This document shows positions 1 through 10,192 of a DNA stretch of 64,000 nucleotides, piece by piece. This stretch comes from Debaryomyces hansenii CBS767 (taxonomy: Eukaryota > Ascomycota > Pichiomycetes > Serinales > Debaryomycetaceae): assembly GCF_000006445.2 (NCBI RefSeq), contig NC_006046.2:1542297-1606296 (forward strand). The letters run 5' to 3'. Every line of letters starts with the position of its first letter. Within the stretch, counting starts at the first letter, position 1. The position numbers and the translations under genes were made by a program. The notes under the pieces were generated by a model. That model worked only from the letters and a program-made list of their open reading frames with translations. It did not search any database and was not told the DNA's origin.

Positions 1-335
1 TTATGCCTTGGTTACCAAAATACCTTCTAAATACTTTTTCTACCCCCCAGAAACATCCGGCTGCCAAGGTAATTAAGGAAGATGTTGGTGTGGTTTTTAA
101 TGCAGATGACACTGAAGTAGTCATTTTCGTTATTTTTCACAATTATTGATTGTTTGTCTTTAGATATGAAATATACTTAGATTGAAAATATACTCCAATG
201 CTATAATTTCGATATTTATCGTAGAAAAACTATGTAATTATAGAAATCTAAATGCTTACATTACTTAGTAATGATGGGTTCCCAAATTTAAACGGCACTC
301 TATTTTTTGTTCAATATCACGTGATATGAGATGGC
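1..335. other. Left-edge non-genic stretch
   Basis: The first 150 bases keep two short plus-strand frames open to the window edge. One ends with TGA at 147-149 and the other with TAA at 74-76. Either could be the tail of a gene that starts outside the window, but neither shows a domain I recognise. From 150 to 335 the sequence is AT-rich and would hold the 3' end of the deubiquitinase transcript. I see nothing else in it. Confidence 0.3.
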
Positions 336-2690
336 TTATTTGTTTCTTCTAAAGCTGAAGAATCCTTTTTTCTTCTCTTTTTCAGTTGTATTTGTATTTT
401 CCAACGAATCATTGTTTCCGCTACCGTTGCTATTAGCGTTACCGTTGCCCTTTTGACTTGAAATGGTCTTCATGCTAGCCGAAGATGATTTTCTCTCTAT
501 TCCTGGTAATGTACTTATCAATTTTGATTCTCTTCTTTTTAAGCCACCAACCCAGCTTTTTTTCTCTGATTTAGGTGTAGGAGTTTCTTTCTCGTTCTCA
601 GAGAGACTTTTATTCGGAGCAGGCAAATTAATGCCTGTAGGGCGAGTTTCGCTAGATTCCTTTAATGTGGAATCTTTGAAAGGATTCATAAATTGTCTCT
701 TGGAGAATGATCCAGCATCAGATGACGTACCCAGTGGAATATAGTCCTTAGTTTCGAACGTTTCAGACGAGGATCTAGTAGATGATCTCTCGTTATCATT
801 GTCTGCTTCTTCTACTACTGGATTATTAAACTTTGCCGATGACACAGAAGATGTTTTCCTTACAGAGGTGGTAGAAATACTTGAGTTATCATAGACTGAA
901 GTATTACGGAAATTTTGTGCTAAGGAATAATCTCCACCGTCGTACATGTCATTAACATTGAAGCCAAAATCAATAGCATCTTCTGAATCATCAGTTGTAT
1001 CACACTTTTGATAAAATAGAATGTACGCACTTGCTAACCCCGGCCCATTACCAAAAAAACGCATCACATATGCATCATCTACTAATTCAACGGTTTCATC
1101 GTCGAATAATAACCACAATTTTGCCTTAATCTTACACAACGAAATGTAATGACCATGCATTGGGCCACCACCTATGTGAACAACCAAAGCATATAGATCA
1201 TAAAGGGAAAAGTCATCCTCTGACTTATCCTCATTTTTCTTAGAAGTTGTCGTCGTATTGAATAGTCTTAATGTAGAAGGATATGATATTGAATCGAACA
1301 ACTTAACCATCTTATCAACATTTTCATCATATTTGAATCTCTTGAAATTAATCACCAAAATCTCAGGGAGATCTTTTAATTTAATAGTCTTGGTTGCTTC
1401 TTGTAACGAAGAGCACGTATTGCAATAAAATTTATTTTGATGTGTTAATGTTTCCAGTCTTGAAAAATTATTTAATGAATAGGTTAACGAATATGAACTT
1501 TCACCTGGTGGAACATCTACTGATAAATCCAAAAATGTTTCTTCTTTAGATGTCACTGTTTCACAGGATAAACATTTAGTTTCATTCGTAATTAGCCCTT
1601 GAAATAATTTATTACACCAGTTATTTTGAAGCCCATTTTCTTTATCTAAGCATTCAATTATCTCATTAATTAAATAATTAAAGAATTCGTGAGCATCATG
1701 GTGCATGTTATTTTGTCTGAACAAGTAGTTCTTATCTTTTAATTTGTTAATGAAGTATGTTGGAGAAACAACCCCTGTTTGCGATTTATTTTCTATCATA
1801 CACTCGAAGATATCTTTCAAAGAATACAATAGAGCCGAATCATCTGATTGTTGAGTTGGGAGTTGTAACGAATGATCTAAATTGATTATTGGTCCATTGA
1901 TTAATGCCGATCGTTTTCTTTGGTCTATTGACGGGTTAGGATTAATAGGGTAAATCTGGCTACTTAAATACGATTCTGGTTGAGGAATACCGACTATTAC
2001 TACACATGATTGTGGTGTGATTGATGTTTCATCCTTTTGAGTTCCATTTTGAGTGCTGTTATTTCCATTTGCGTTGGTTTGATCATTATTTAACAACATT
2101 GAAGATGATTGCGAATAGCTATTTTTATTCGCCGGATTCGCTGGGTTAGATGAAGATCTCGTTATTAATAACGGAAGGTTTTGAAAATCTATGTTTTTCT
2201 TGATTAATATGCGTTGTTGAGTTGAAAGCGTTTCACAGTTTTTGGCCTCAACTATCATGGAATTTTTATTGATGTCAGATTCGTTAGAACCATTCATATT
2301 TTTCGAATTATTGTTGCTATTAGAACTATTCGAATTAAACTTAATGCCAAATATGGATCCTTTCCTTGAAGACTTGGGTCTTTCGGTAGTTTCGCTAGCG
2401 GCCAGTAGTTGGGGGCTCTTTCCTTGTTCTTTTGCTCTCTTAGCCACCATCTGCTCATATTTAGTCGTGAACCCATGCGGTTTTACGCCGGTAACTGAAA
2501 GTTTCCTATCATGCACTGTAATTTTGTGTTGAGCCAATTGTGTACGGAAGTTCTCCGTATAAAACAAGCACTGTAATATAGAATTGCAATAACACGTATT
2601 ACCGAAATTTTCCATGCCAAATATTTTATTGGACCCATCGCCATAAGGCAACGGCTTCGTATTGGTAGTGCTGGAGCTGTCGCCATTCAT
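336..2690 (-). CDS. Ubiquitin carboxyl-terminal hydrolase, UBP9/UBP13 type
   Basis: This is a 784-residue cysteine protease that removes ubiquitin from proteins. The Cys box GNTCYCNSILQCLF has the catalytic Cys33. The Asp/His region NNMHHDAHEFF lies near residue 330, and the His box HGHY places the catalytic His at 514, followed by LFDDETVELV. Two CxxC pairs (CLSC, CNTC) form the usual USP zinc ribbon. Residues 50-300 are an Asn/Ser-rich insertion inside the catalytic core, and the last 200 residues are a Ser/Lys-rich tail ending in basic residues. The N-terminal layout (PLPYGDGSNKIFGMENFGNTCYCN) and total length fit the yeast Ubp9/Ubp13 pair. The start is the first ATG. It looks intact and housekeeping-like, so it probably marks the stable side of the window. 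Confidence 0.92.
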   Translation of the reverse strand: MNGDSSSTTNTKPLPYGDGSNKIFGMENFGNTCYCNSILQCLFYTENFRTQLAQHKITVHDRKLSVTGVKPHGFTTKYEQMVAKRAKEQGKSPQLLAASETTERPKSSRKGSIFGIKFNSNSSNSNNNSKNMNGSNESDINKNSMIVEAKNCETLSTQQRILIKKNIDFQNLPLLITRSSSNPANPANKNSYSQSSSMLLNNDQTNANGNNSTQNGTQKDETSITPQSCVVIVGIPQPESYLSSQIYPINPNPSIDQRKRSALINGPIINLDHSLQLPTQQSDDSALLYSLKDIFECMIENKSQTGVVSPTYFINKLKDKNYLFRQNNMHHDAHEFFNYLINEIIECLDKENGLQNNWCNKLFQGLITNETKCLSCETVTSKEETFLDLSVDVPPGESSYSLTYSLNNFSRLETLTHQNKFYCNTCSSLQEATKTIKLKDLPEILVINFKRFKYDENVDKMVKLFDSISYPSTLRLFNTTTTSKKNEDKSEDDFSLYDLYALVVHIGGGPMHGHYISLCKIKAKLWLLFDDETVELVDDAYVMRFFGNGPGLASAYILFYQKCDTTDDSEDAIDFGFNVNDMYDGGDYSLAQNFRNTSVYDNSSISTTSVRKTSSVSSAKFNNPVVEEADNDNERSSTRSSSETFETKDYIPLGTSSDAGSFSKRQFMNPFKDSTLKESSETRPTGINLPAPNKSLSENEKETPTPKSEKKSWVGGLKRRESKLISTLPGIERKSSSASMKTISSQKGNGNANSNGSGNNDSLENTNTTEKEKKKGFFSFRRNK

Positions 2691-2930
2691 TATTTCTATG
2701 AACAGCCTCTATATCTATATTTATTCTATAATTTACCATCCGGCGATTTTATCTAGTAAATCTAATAACTTTTATTCTACAGTTGGGTTCGTCACGTGAT
2801 TGCCTTTCATTTTTTCTCCATTTTTATGGAGAAATGAATTTACTCCTAAATCGATCTACAAAGATAATGATACTTTATCATCTGTATTACTAACATTTCG
2901 CTTATATATATATATATATAGTATTAATAC
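2691..2930. promoter_or_regulatory. Deubiquitinase upstream region with TA repeat
   Basis: This 240-base gap lies between the start of the deubiquitinase and the stop of the GST, both on the minus strand, so it should hold the deubiquitinase promoter and the GST terminator. An alternating TA tract lies at about 2904-2922. I see no other motif I would name. Confidence 0.4.
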
Positions 2931-3602
2931 CTAGTTCTTTTTGAGGAAAGGTGATTCCCTAGGTACGGTAAACCCCTTTTGAACTTCTGGCAACTTATCT
3001 AAGGCATCAAACCATTTACTTGTCAATGGCCATTGTTTGATATCAATGTCAATTCCAGTCAAAAACTTGGCCCACGAATAGACGGCGATGTCAGAAATAC
3101 AATAGTGATCGCCCACAAGGTATAAGCCATTACTCTGGTTACGTCTCAAGTATTCCTCAACAACTGAATACAATCTCTGTGTTTCAGCTGTATATCTTTT
3201 AACACCATATTCAATTTTCTCAGGCGCGAACTTAACAAAATGGTTCGCCTGGCCTTGCATTGGGCCAAGACCTGCCATTTGGAAGTACAACGTTTCCAAT
3301 TGCAAGTAGTAATTCTTGGTACCAACCTCGTATGAGAATTTGTGACTTTTGTCGTATGTATCAACAAGGTATTGCATAATTGCTGCGGTTTCACTGATAG
3401 TGATTCCAGTGCTCGAATCAACTAACGTTGGAATCCTACCATTAGGATTCAACTTTAGAAACCAATCTTCCTTTTGCTCGTTCTTACTGATATCAATATA
3501 CTGGGAATCATATTTAAGGCCCAACAATTCTAATAAGACAGATACCTTGTATCCGTTAGGAGTACTACAAGAATAAAGTTTTAATCCGTTTGCTACCGAC
3601 AT
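2931..3602 (-). CDS. Glutathione S-transferase, Ure2-like
   Basis: This 223-residue cytosolic GST would conjugate glutathione to electrophiles or reduce disulfides. The N-terminal thioredoxin fold (about 1-85) starts LKLYSCSTPNGYKVSVLLE and has the NEQK segment, the cis-Pro motif NGRIPTLVD and the SETAAIMQYL glutathione-binding helix. The alpha-helical domain follows from about residue 95 to the end. Length and motifs match the Ure2/YfcG-like GSTs, without the Asn-rich prion domain of Ure2 itself. It diverges from the zinc-cluster gene at 3891, and the two share a 288-base promoter, so that regulator may control it. The frame is intact. Confidence 0.88.
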   Translation of the reverse strand: MSVANGLKLYSCSTPNGYKVSVLLELLGLKYDSQYIDISKNEQKEDWFLKLNPNGRIPTLVDSSTGITISETAAIMQYLVDTYDKSHKFSYEVGTKNYYLQLETLYFQMAGLGPMQGQANHFVKFAPEKIEYGVKRYTAETQRLYSVVEEYLRRNQSNGLYLVGDHYCISDIAVYSWAKFLTGIDIDIKQWPLTSKWFDALDKLPEVQKGFTVPRESPFLKKN

Positions 3603-3680
3603 AATTAATTAATTGAACCTCTTGACTGATAAGTTGGGGCATTACGCTGTTAAATACGCACATACCTTACTAATCAAAAT

Positions 3681-3728
3681 GGCAAGCTTGTATTGAAAGC
3701 AAAATTAGTAATCATAAGGCAAGCTTGT
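3681..3728. promoter_or_regulatory. Paired 11-bp direct repeat in GST/regulator promoter
   Basis: GGCAAGCTTGT occurs exactly at 3681-3691 and again at 3718-3728, 37 bases apart. Its core CAAGCTTG is a palindrome. It lies between two divergent genes, a GST and a zinc-cluster regulator. This suggests an operator read by that regulator or by another factor, but that link is inference. Confidence 0.4.
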
Positions 3729-3890
3729 TATCTACCGGACCTAATTACATTTGATAAATGTTATGTAAGCAGAACAATAATAATGGTCCTCAATAGGAAA
3801 AGCCCAAGTAGCATTGTAGTATATTCGTTCATTCAGTATGGGTGAAACAAATGTTTGGCTAACAAAATTCAAAACGAGGGTTAATTAGCC

Positions 3891-5282
3891 ATGACTAATA
3901 ATAACTCGTCATTTCCGGATACACCACAATTGAAAAAATCTAGGAATAGGTGTCTAAGTTGCAAAAAATTGAAGATTAAATGTGACGAAGCTAAGCCTAA
4001 ATGTGAATATTGTGAACACACTAAGCGAGAATGTATTTATCCAGATCCTAGTACTATTAAGAGAGGAAGGAAAGCGAAGACAATAAAGACGGTTGAACGA
4101 AAGGAACGTATAGAGCAAATAAATTCGTCTGCAGTTGAACTTTGGAATAGGCAGATGTGTCTCAATTCAGTTGCACGTCAATTGGATATATCACAGTTTG
4201 AATTCCGGTTACTTCATTATTTTCAGGAACACTACATAAGAATTGAAAATACAGATCCCCTTAACAAGGTTTGGAAGTTTCAGGTTCCGAAATTGTGGCA
4301 GGAATCCGATATCGTTAGACAGAGTATATTTTCGCTTAGTGCGATGCATTTATGGGCATTATGTGATTTGACTTCATTAATCCAAGATGATATTATGGAC
4401 TATAAATCCAAAAAGATCACATTTTTGAAGAATATCAATTGCAACGAATTATTTTTACACCCCAATACTTTGAAGGCCTATTTATATGACAAGACAGGCG
4501 AATATTTCACTAATTGCTTACAAAGAACTAATTGCATGATGGATGCAATTATAAATCAAAATTATATCATCTCTACTGTATTCCAAGCTGCAGAAGTTGT
4601 TATCTCTGGTATATTGCTATTTTCTTTTTTGGCGTTGCAGCCTCATGGACTTATTCCTTTGCTTTCTTGCGACTCGGCTATTCCAGATATATTGTCTATG
4701 TGCAAAGGAATGAAAACATCTATGTCCTATGCGTTTCCATTGCTATATGATTCACCTTATCGTGGACTATTTCACTTGAATGAAACTATGGATCCCCCTA
4801 CTATAACTGAAAAAGATCGGTATCCGTTAATCGAATATTTAAGAGACGAGCTTGAAAAAAATAGCCAAGTTAATAAATTTCCAGATGACGAATACAAAAT
4901 TTTCAAGGGCGCAATTGATATGCTTGAAATTGACTTCTACAGAACGATTGAAACGAATAATCCACTACCTATTTATAGATGGATCTTCTTGATAGATATC
5001 AAGATGTATGATATCATAAAAGTTGATAGAAATAGTTTTGGATTAAAGTTAATGTATATTTATACTTGTTTATGTGTGATGTGTCAATTTAGACTCGACA
5101 AAAAAACAAATATTTGGCTTGAGTATATGGATTGGTACAAGGATTACAACTACAGGGTTTTTGGTAAATGGAATGATTCTTTCGACCAAGAAATGTATGA
5201 ATTGGTTGTGGGAAAGAAATTTGAGATCCCAAGTAATTCATATCATCTCTTAGAAACTTTTGTCCCACTTATGTACTTATAG
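3891..5282 (+). CDS. Zn2Cys6 transcription factor
   Basis: This 463-residue fungal regulator has the binuclear zinc cluster C21-x2-C24-x6-C31-x6-C38-x2-C41-x6-C48, followed by a basic linker (KRGRKAKTIKTVERK). The rest, starting LLHYFQEHYIRIEN near residue 105, looks like the fungal-specific transcription factor domain 2 type (PF11951-like) middle region. It is short for the class but ends naturally. It diverges from the GST gene and converges on the dioxygenase at 5365 with only about 80 bases between stops. It may regulate these neighbours; targets cannot be read from sequence. Confidence 0.88.
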   Translation: MTNNNSSFPDTPQLKKSRNRCLSCKKLKIKCDEAKPKCEYCEHTKRECIYPDPSTIKRGRKAKTIKTVERKERIEQINSSAVELWNRQMCLNSVARQLDISQFEFRLLHYFQEHYIRIENTDPLNKVWKFQVPKLWQESDIVRQSIFSLSAMHLWALCDLTSLIQDDIMDYKSKKITFLKNINCNELFLHPNTLKAYLYDKTGEYFTNCLQRTNCMMDAIINQNYIISTVFQAAEVVISGILLFSFLALQPHGLIPLLSCDSAIPDILSMCKGMKTSMSYAFPLLYDSPYRGLFHLNETMDPPTITEKDRYPLIEYLRDELEKNSQVNKFPDDEYKIFKGAIDMLEIDFYRTIETNNPLPIYRWIFLIDIKMYDIIKVDRNSFGLKLMYIYTCLCVMCQFRLDKKTNIWLEYMDWYKDYNYRVFGKWNDSFDQEMYELVVGKKFEIPSNSYHLLETFVPLMYL

Positions 5283-5364
5283 CTCGAAGTAAATATTTAT
5301 TGAATGAGTAACATTCCAGCGAAATGAATAAAAAAATAAGTGCCAGGAAGCTATTTAATTATAT

Positions 5365-6246
5365 TTATCCGTCAAGCGAGTAACCTAAATTAGCCCCTTC
5401 GAACTGCTTAGCTAAATTCTCCAACTTACCTTTCATTAATTGCAAATTTGGTTCCTTAGTTTCAAACCTTGGTAACCATTCTGCTACACCATGTTGTAAA
5501 ACACCTTTGGCTCTTGTTTTGCCGTGATCAACATGTCCGTAAGAACCATGTAACGTTAATCTGATACTTTTCGATGAATAAGACGCTCTATGTAAAATAT
5601 TACTATTGTAGAAGACAATATCACCAGGATTCAAACCAACTGCGATTTGGCCATCGATAAATTCTTTTCTATTATCGTTGGAAGTCTTTTCACGCTCCTC
5701 CGGTGTCCTAATTCTATTATGAGAACCAGGAATAACAATTAAGCATTTATCTTCCGTCAATGGCAAATTGAACTGAGTCCCTGCGTATGGATCTTGCAAT
5801 AATTGTTCGGCCTCCTCTTTTTCACTAACCTCCGGTTTTATGTAATCTCTATGCCAATCTAAATCAAAGTCTGTTAGAGGGTTAATAAGCATGTTAAAAA
5901 GTTCCATACTTAACCCATTATTATCTGTCTGTAAGATATCGCCGGCAATATCTAATAATTTATCAGACGCATAGCATTCATGGAATGGTCTTGACATATC
6001 CCCTAAATCAGGGTTCAACAATCCTGATATTCCCCAGATATCAGGGCTAAAATTCTTGGGCCAAGGAGGAAACTGCTTCCCTCTTGTCCTGACTTCCGGC
6101 CATTTACCTTCTCTAGCATATTCAACAACATTTTCTGAAGCTTGCCTGTATCTTTTTACTTCTTCTGGTGTTAAAAAGCCTCTAACAATAGTGAAACCAT
6201 CTTTAGCGATTTGATCGTGGTGAACGTGTGATGTTTGAATTGTCAT
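5365..6246 (-). CDS. Phytanoyl-CoA dioxygenase family protein
   Basis: This 293-residue Fe(II)/2-oxoglutarate-dependent dioxygenase has the iron ligands H132 and D134 in DLDWHRDYIK and H219 in NSNILHRASY. R229 follows as the likely 2-oxoglutarate contact. The N-terminal segment FTIVRGFLTPEEVKRYR and the GSHNR turn (about 174-178) are typical of the PhyH family. The substrate is unknown. Fungal members act on fatty acyl-CoAs, secondary metabolites or small organic compounds. It diverges from the Gfo/Idh/MocA gene across a 273-base promoter that holds a 20-bp inverted repeat, so the two may be co-regulated. Confidence 0.85.
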   Translation of the reverse strand: MTIQTSHVHHDQIAKDGFTIVRGFLTPEEVKRYRQASENVVEYAREGKWPEVRTRGKQFPPWPKNFSPDIWGISGLLNPDLGDMSRPFHECYASDKLLDIAGDILQTDNNGLSMELFNMLINPLTDFDLDWHRDYIKPEVSEKEEAEQLLQDPYAGTQFNLPLTEDKCLIVIPGSHNRIRTPEEREKTSNDNRKEFIDGQIAVGLNPGDIVFYNSNILHRASYSSKSIRLTLHGSYGHVDHGKTRAKGVLQHGVAEWLPRFETKEPNLQLMKGKLENLAKQFEGANLGYSLDG

Positions 6247-6419
6247 TCCAGTATTTTAATTTTAAACTATAGAATTAAAGGTCTATGGTACATAGCAGTG
6301 GATGGAATGCTGACTATTTATATTAGTGAACTGATTGGTATGCTGGAGTATCCATGTATAGACTGTAACGTGTTTTCAAAATGATAAAAAAGTTATGTTC
6401 CAAATGCAACCTCGATATA

Positions 6420-6439
6420 ATGTAACGTCGATGTTACAT
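6420..6439. promoter_or_regulatory. Inverted repeat in shared divergent promoter
   Basis: ATGTAAC and GTTACAT face each other across six bases, and a further half-site TGTAACG lies at 6364-6370. The site is 174 bases upstream of the dioxygenase start and 81 upstream of the oxidoreductase start, with an AT-rich TATA-like tract at 6439-6450 on the oxidoreductase side. It is a plausible dimeric activator site shared by both genes. Confidence 0.4.
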
Positions 6440-6519
6440 TTTTATATATATTCAGGGAGACTTCCAATTTTCCATTTACATCTATTATATCTAACAAAGC
6501 TTTCAAATACCAATATATA

Positions 6520-7596
6520 ATGTCAATTACGCTAAATTGGGGAATCCTTGGTGCTGGTAACATATCCTCTCAATTTGTTCATGATTTGTGCTTGAATAAT
6601 GAAAAAGGAAACAATGAAATAAAACACATAGTCAGGTCAATTGGATCTTCGTCAAAAGGAAAAGGCCAATATTTTATTGAGTCAAATTGTATTAAATCAA
6701 GCAATAACGAAGATGTTATACCAGCTATCCAATCGTATGACGAATTTTTTGCTAATGATCAAGTTGATGTTGTCTATATTGGTACCCCACACCCACTACA
6801 TAAAGATCAAGTTATACAAGCATTAGAAAATAACAAACATGTTCTTTGTGAAAAGCCTTTCACCATAAATTCGGTAGATGCTAATGAAATAATCCAACTT
6901 GCAAAGAAAAAGAAGAGATTCTTAATGGAGGCTGTCTGGACAAGATTTTTCCCATCGATTACGCTTTTGAAGGAATACATTTTTGAAGACAAAGTTCTTG
7001 GCAAGATTAATAGGTTATTTGTTGACTTCGCATATGATGCTGATATAGAGAATTTACCAATTTCCTCAAGGCTCAGAGATATCAAATTAGGTGGTGGTTC
7101 ATTATTAGACATAGGTATTTATTCTATAACTTACGCAAGAATATTGCTAGATGAGAATGTTGGAACTGATGCAGCAAATTTTGAAACGAAATCATTTCTT
7201 ACATTAGATAATGTCGATAAAGTGGATTACACCTCATCTATTCTAATGAAGTATGTAGATGGGAAACAAGGGATATTGACATGTTCAAATTATACTGATG
7301 GAAAGGAACCATTCTTAAGACTTGAGGGCTCAATAGGAACCTTAGAAATGTGGGCAGAAAATCCAGCTTGTCCTAAGAAATTCAAGATTACATTTAAAGA
7401 CAACACTGATCCTATAGAGTATGAGGACAATAGCGGATACAATGGTTTTATCTATGAAGCTGATGCGGTAGCTAAAGATATCGCTCAAAAAAAATTAGAA
7501 AATAATACAATGCCTTTAAGTGAAACTCTCCTAGTAATGGAAATCATGGATAAGGTCAGAGCAGAAAACGGCTTAATTTATCCTGAAGATAAGTAG
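6520..7596 (+). CDS. Gfo/Idh/MocA oxidoreductase (dihydrodiol/xylose dehydrogenase-like)
   Basis: This 358-residue NAD(P)-dependent dehydrogenase has a Rossmann fingerprint GAGNIS at residues 11-16 and the family motif E111-K112-P113 in CEKPFTIN. The C-terminal substrate domain includes GGGSLLDIGIY. Length and motifs match dimeric dihydrodiol dehydrogenase and NADP-dependent D-xylose 1-dehydrogenase relatives. The family oxidises sugars or trans-dihydrodiols; the true substrate here is not shown. It shares a promoter with the PhyH gene, which hints at joint use in breaking down a small organic compound. Confidence 0.85.
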   Translation: MSITLNWGILGAGNISSQFVHDLCLNNEKGNNEIKHIVRSIGSSSKGKGQYFIESNCIKSSNNEDVIPAIQSYDEFFANDQVDVVYIGTPHPLHKDQVIQALENNKHVLCEKPFTINSVDANEIIQLAKKKKRFLMEAVWTRFFPSITLLKEYIFEDKVLGKINRLFVDFAYDADIENLPISSRLRDIKLGGGSLLDIGIYSITYARILLDENVGTDAANFETKSFLTLDNVDKVDYTSSILMKYVDGKQGILTCSNYTDGKEPFLRLEGSIGTLEMWAENPACPKKFKITFKDNTDPIEYEDNSGYNGFIYEADAVAKDIAQKKLENNTMPLSETLLVMEIMDKVRAENGLIYPEDK

Positions 7597-8202
7597 CGAT
7601 ATAGCCCCAAGTGCGAAATCATCCGTCTGGAGCGCTTGTGGAGACCTCAAGTATACAGGTTTTGCTAAGAATAAGTTCGAGGAATCTGCACAGATGCACT
7701 ACTGCGCTAAAAACTATGACATATGATGTTTTTTTATAACTAAATATTTTTTGGCCAAAAGAAAGTGGGAAATGTTTGGAACAATATTTAAACAGTTTAG
7801 AGCCTATTCGATTATCTCCTATTATTAATATTTATAGCGTAGGAAGCCGTTTTCTTAAAATTATTTATTGGAAAAATTTCTTACCTAAGTTATTATTCGA
7901 TTTAATGATATGGCGTATGATATATTTCTTTTAAATTACATCATTCTTAGCATTCACTATTTCCAAAACAGTATGTTGTTATTATTGGACACCGAAGAAT
8001 TAATCCGAAAGAACAATGCAGCCGCATGTTATACATGTGGCTAATGATAAAGGGCTCAAGATTTTTAAAAATTTTTCCGGACACCGGTCCTGCTACGATT
8101 ATTTGGCATTCATTTCTTGCAATCTATAAAAGAATTATGGTCTCTCATTCAAAAATAATTTAAATTTATAACCTTTGTTTAGACTGATAAATTCAACTAA
8201 TC
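7597..8202. promoter_or_regulatory. Hexose transporter upstream region
   Basis: No gene is visible in these 606 bases. A TATA box (TATAAAAG) lies at 8125-8132, about 75 bases before the transporter ATG. A GC-rich CCGGACACCGG segment at about 8088-8098 stands out in AT-rich surroundings and could bind a zinc-cluster factor. Confidence 0.4.
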
Positions 8203-9939
8203 ATGTTTAAGCAGGAGAATGGAAAAAAACTAGAATCAACCAGACAACTGGTCGATAATGGTTCTAATTCAAGCAACAATACTGCTAACGGGTCCTTTAC
8301 GGCGAAGGATAAAATTGACAGTAATGACCTTGAAAATCATGAAACTCCAGAAGATCCAGATCAAATTCCATCTACAAACGAAATTGTTGAAAATTTACCT
8401 ACCTTACCTGAAAAATCTACTAAAGATTATTTATCTACATCGTTTTTCTGTTTATTGATTGCTTTCGGTGGTTTTGTCTTTGGCTATGATACGGGTACGA
8501 TTTCTGGCTTTGTGAATATGACGGACTTTAAAAGGAGGTTTGGTACTCTTGATAATGGAGAATATATTTTAACCAATATTAGAACAGGTCTTATTGTTGC
8601 GATTTTTAATATTGGTTGTGCAGTTGGTGGTATTTTTCTCTCCAAAGTTGGTGACATATATGGGCGTCGTGTTGGCCTTATGTTTTCGATGCTTATTTAT
8701 ATTGTTGGTACTATTATTATTATTGCAGCTAGCGATAAATGGTATCAAGTGGTTATTGGAAGGGCTATTACTGGATTGGCTGTCGGCTGTGTTTCAGTTC
8801 TCTCCCCAATGTTCATTGGAGAATCTGCACCAAAGGTATTAAGAGGTACGTTGGTTTGTTGCTTCCAACTCTTCATTACTTTAGGTATTTTCTTAGGGTA
8901 TTGCACCACCTACGGTACTAAGGTATATGATGATTCTCGTCAATGGAGAATTCCACTGGGCTTATGTTTTGCATGGGCAATCTTTTTAACTATTGGTATG
9001 ATTTGTATGCCAGAGTCACCTCGTTATTTGATTGAAAAAAACAAAATTGAAGAAGCTAAAAAATCTATCGGTATTTCCAATAAGGTATCGGCGGAGCATC
9101 CAGCTGTCTACACTGAAATTCAATTAATCCAAGCAGGTATTGATAGAGAAAAGTTGGCAGGTTCAGCTTCTTGGACTCAATTAATTACTGGTAAACCAAG
9201 AATTTTCAGTCGTGTTATCACTGGTATTGTCTTGCAGTCGATTCAACAATTAACAGGTAACAATTATTTCTTTTACTATGGTACGACTATTTTTCAAGCT
9301 GTTGGATTAAATGATTCTTTTCAAACTTCTATTATTTTAGGTGTTGTTAATTTTTCTTCAACTTTTGTCGGTATTTACAGTATTGAAAAATTAGGTAGAA
9401 GAGTCTGTTTGTTGACTGGTTCTGTTGCCTGTAGTATCTGTTTCATCATTTATTCGGTATTGGGATCCGTCGCTTTGTATCCTGAGGGCTATGATGGTCC
9501 AACAGATAAGCCATCAGGTAATGCGTTGATTTTCATTACCTGCTTATTCATTTTCTCATTCGCCTCGACTTGGGCTGGTGGTGTCTATACCATCGTATCA
9601 GAAATTTACCCGTTGAGGATTAGATCAAAGGCAATGGCTGTAGCTACTGCGGCAAATTGGATCTGGGGTTTCTTGATTTCATTTTTCACACCTATGATCA
9701 CTGCTGCAATTCATTTCTACTATGGTTTTGTTTTCACAGGTTGTTTAATTTTCTCATTCTTTTATGTTTACTTCTTTGTTTATGAAACTAAAGGGTTATC
9801 ATTGGAAGAAGTTGATGAATTGTATTCTCTGAAAATACCAGCATGGAAATCTTCAGACTGGGTTCCACCATCTACAGATAATATGGCACATGATACCGGG
9901 TTCGCATCCGAAGCGAAACCTTCTGATGAACAAGTATAG
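8203..9939 (+). CDS. Hexose transporter (HXT/HGT-type MFS)
   Basis: This 578-residue, 12-helix plasma-membrane sugar porter has about 75 hydrophilic residues before helix 1 ([14 protein letters not shown]). It carries the loop motif [19 protein letters not shown] near residue 270, [17 protein letters not shown] in helix 7 and [15 protein letters not shown] after helix 12. The QQLTGxNYFFYYG segment and the terminal WKSSDWVPP are typical of yeast glucose transporters of the Hxt/Rag1/Hgt group, so glucose or fructose uptake by facilitated diffusion is likely. It looks intact, and its promoter has a TATA box. Confidence 0.9.
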   Translation: MFKQENGKKLESTRQLVDNGSNSSNNTANGSFTAKDKIDSNDLENHETPEDPDQIPSTNEIVENLPTLPEKSTKDYLSTSFFCLLIAFGGFVFGYDTGTISGFVNMTDFKRRFGTLDNGEYILTNIRTGLIVAIFNIGCAVGGIFLSKVGDIYGRRVGLMFSMLIYIVGTIIIIAASDKWYQVVIGRAITGLAVGCVSVLSPMFIGESAPKVLRGTLVCCFQLFITLGIFLGYCTTYGTKVYDDSRQWRIPLGLCFAWAIFLTIGMICMPESPRYLIEKNKIEEAKKSIGISNKVSAEHPAVYTEIQLIQAGIDREKLAGSASWTQLITGKPRIFSRVITGIVLQSIQQLTGNNYFFYYGTTIFQAVGLNDSFQTSIILGVVNFSSTFVGIYSIEKLGRRVCLLTGSVACSICFIIYSVLGSVALYPEGYDGPTDKPSGNALIFITCLFIFSFASTWAGGVYTIVSEIYPLRIRSKAMAVATAANWIWGFLISFFTPMITAAIHFYYGFVFTGCLIFSFFYVYFFVYETKGLSLEEVDELYSLKIPAWKSSDWVPPSTDNMAHDTGFASEAKPSDEQV

Positions 9940-10192
9940 ACTTAAATACTTCAAATCTTTAATGGTCATAACAAGGAGTTGCGTTTAAGTTGTTTTCGAA
10001 GTACGTCAAATCTACAATTTAAAATTCAATGTAAATATATATCATATAATATAAAATCAATTATCAAAATAACAAAACAATTAGTAATTAAAATATGTGG
10101 CATTCCAAAAATATTCTCGTTACTCAAGTTAGGATTTTACCTTCGATCACACCCCAGTGAATTATATCTCAGTTTTATATATAACAAGTGGA

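Noticed and set aside
6807..7112. Minus-strand frame inside the Gfo/Idh/MocA gene
   Set aside because: Shadow of a well-supported coding frame.
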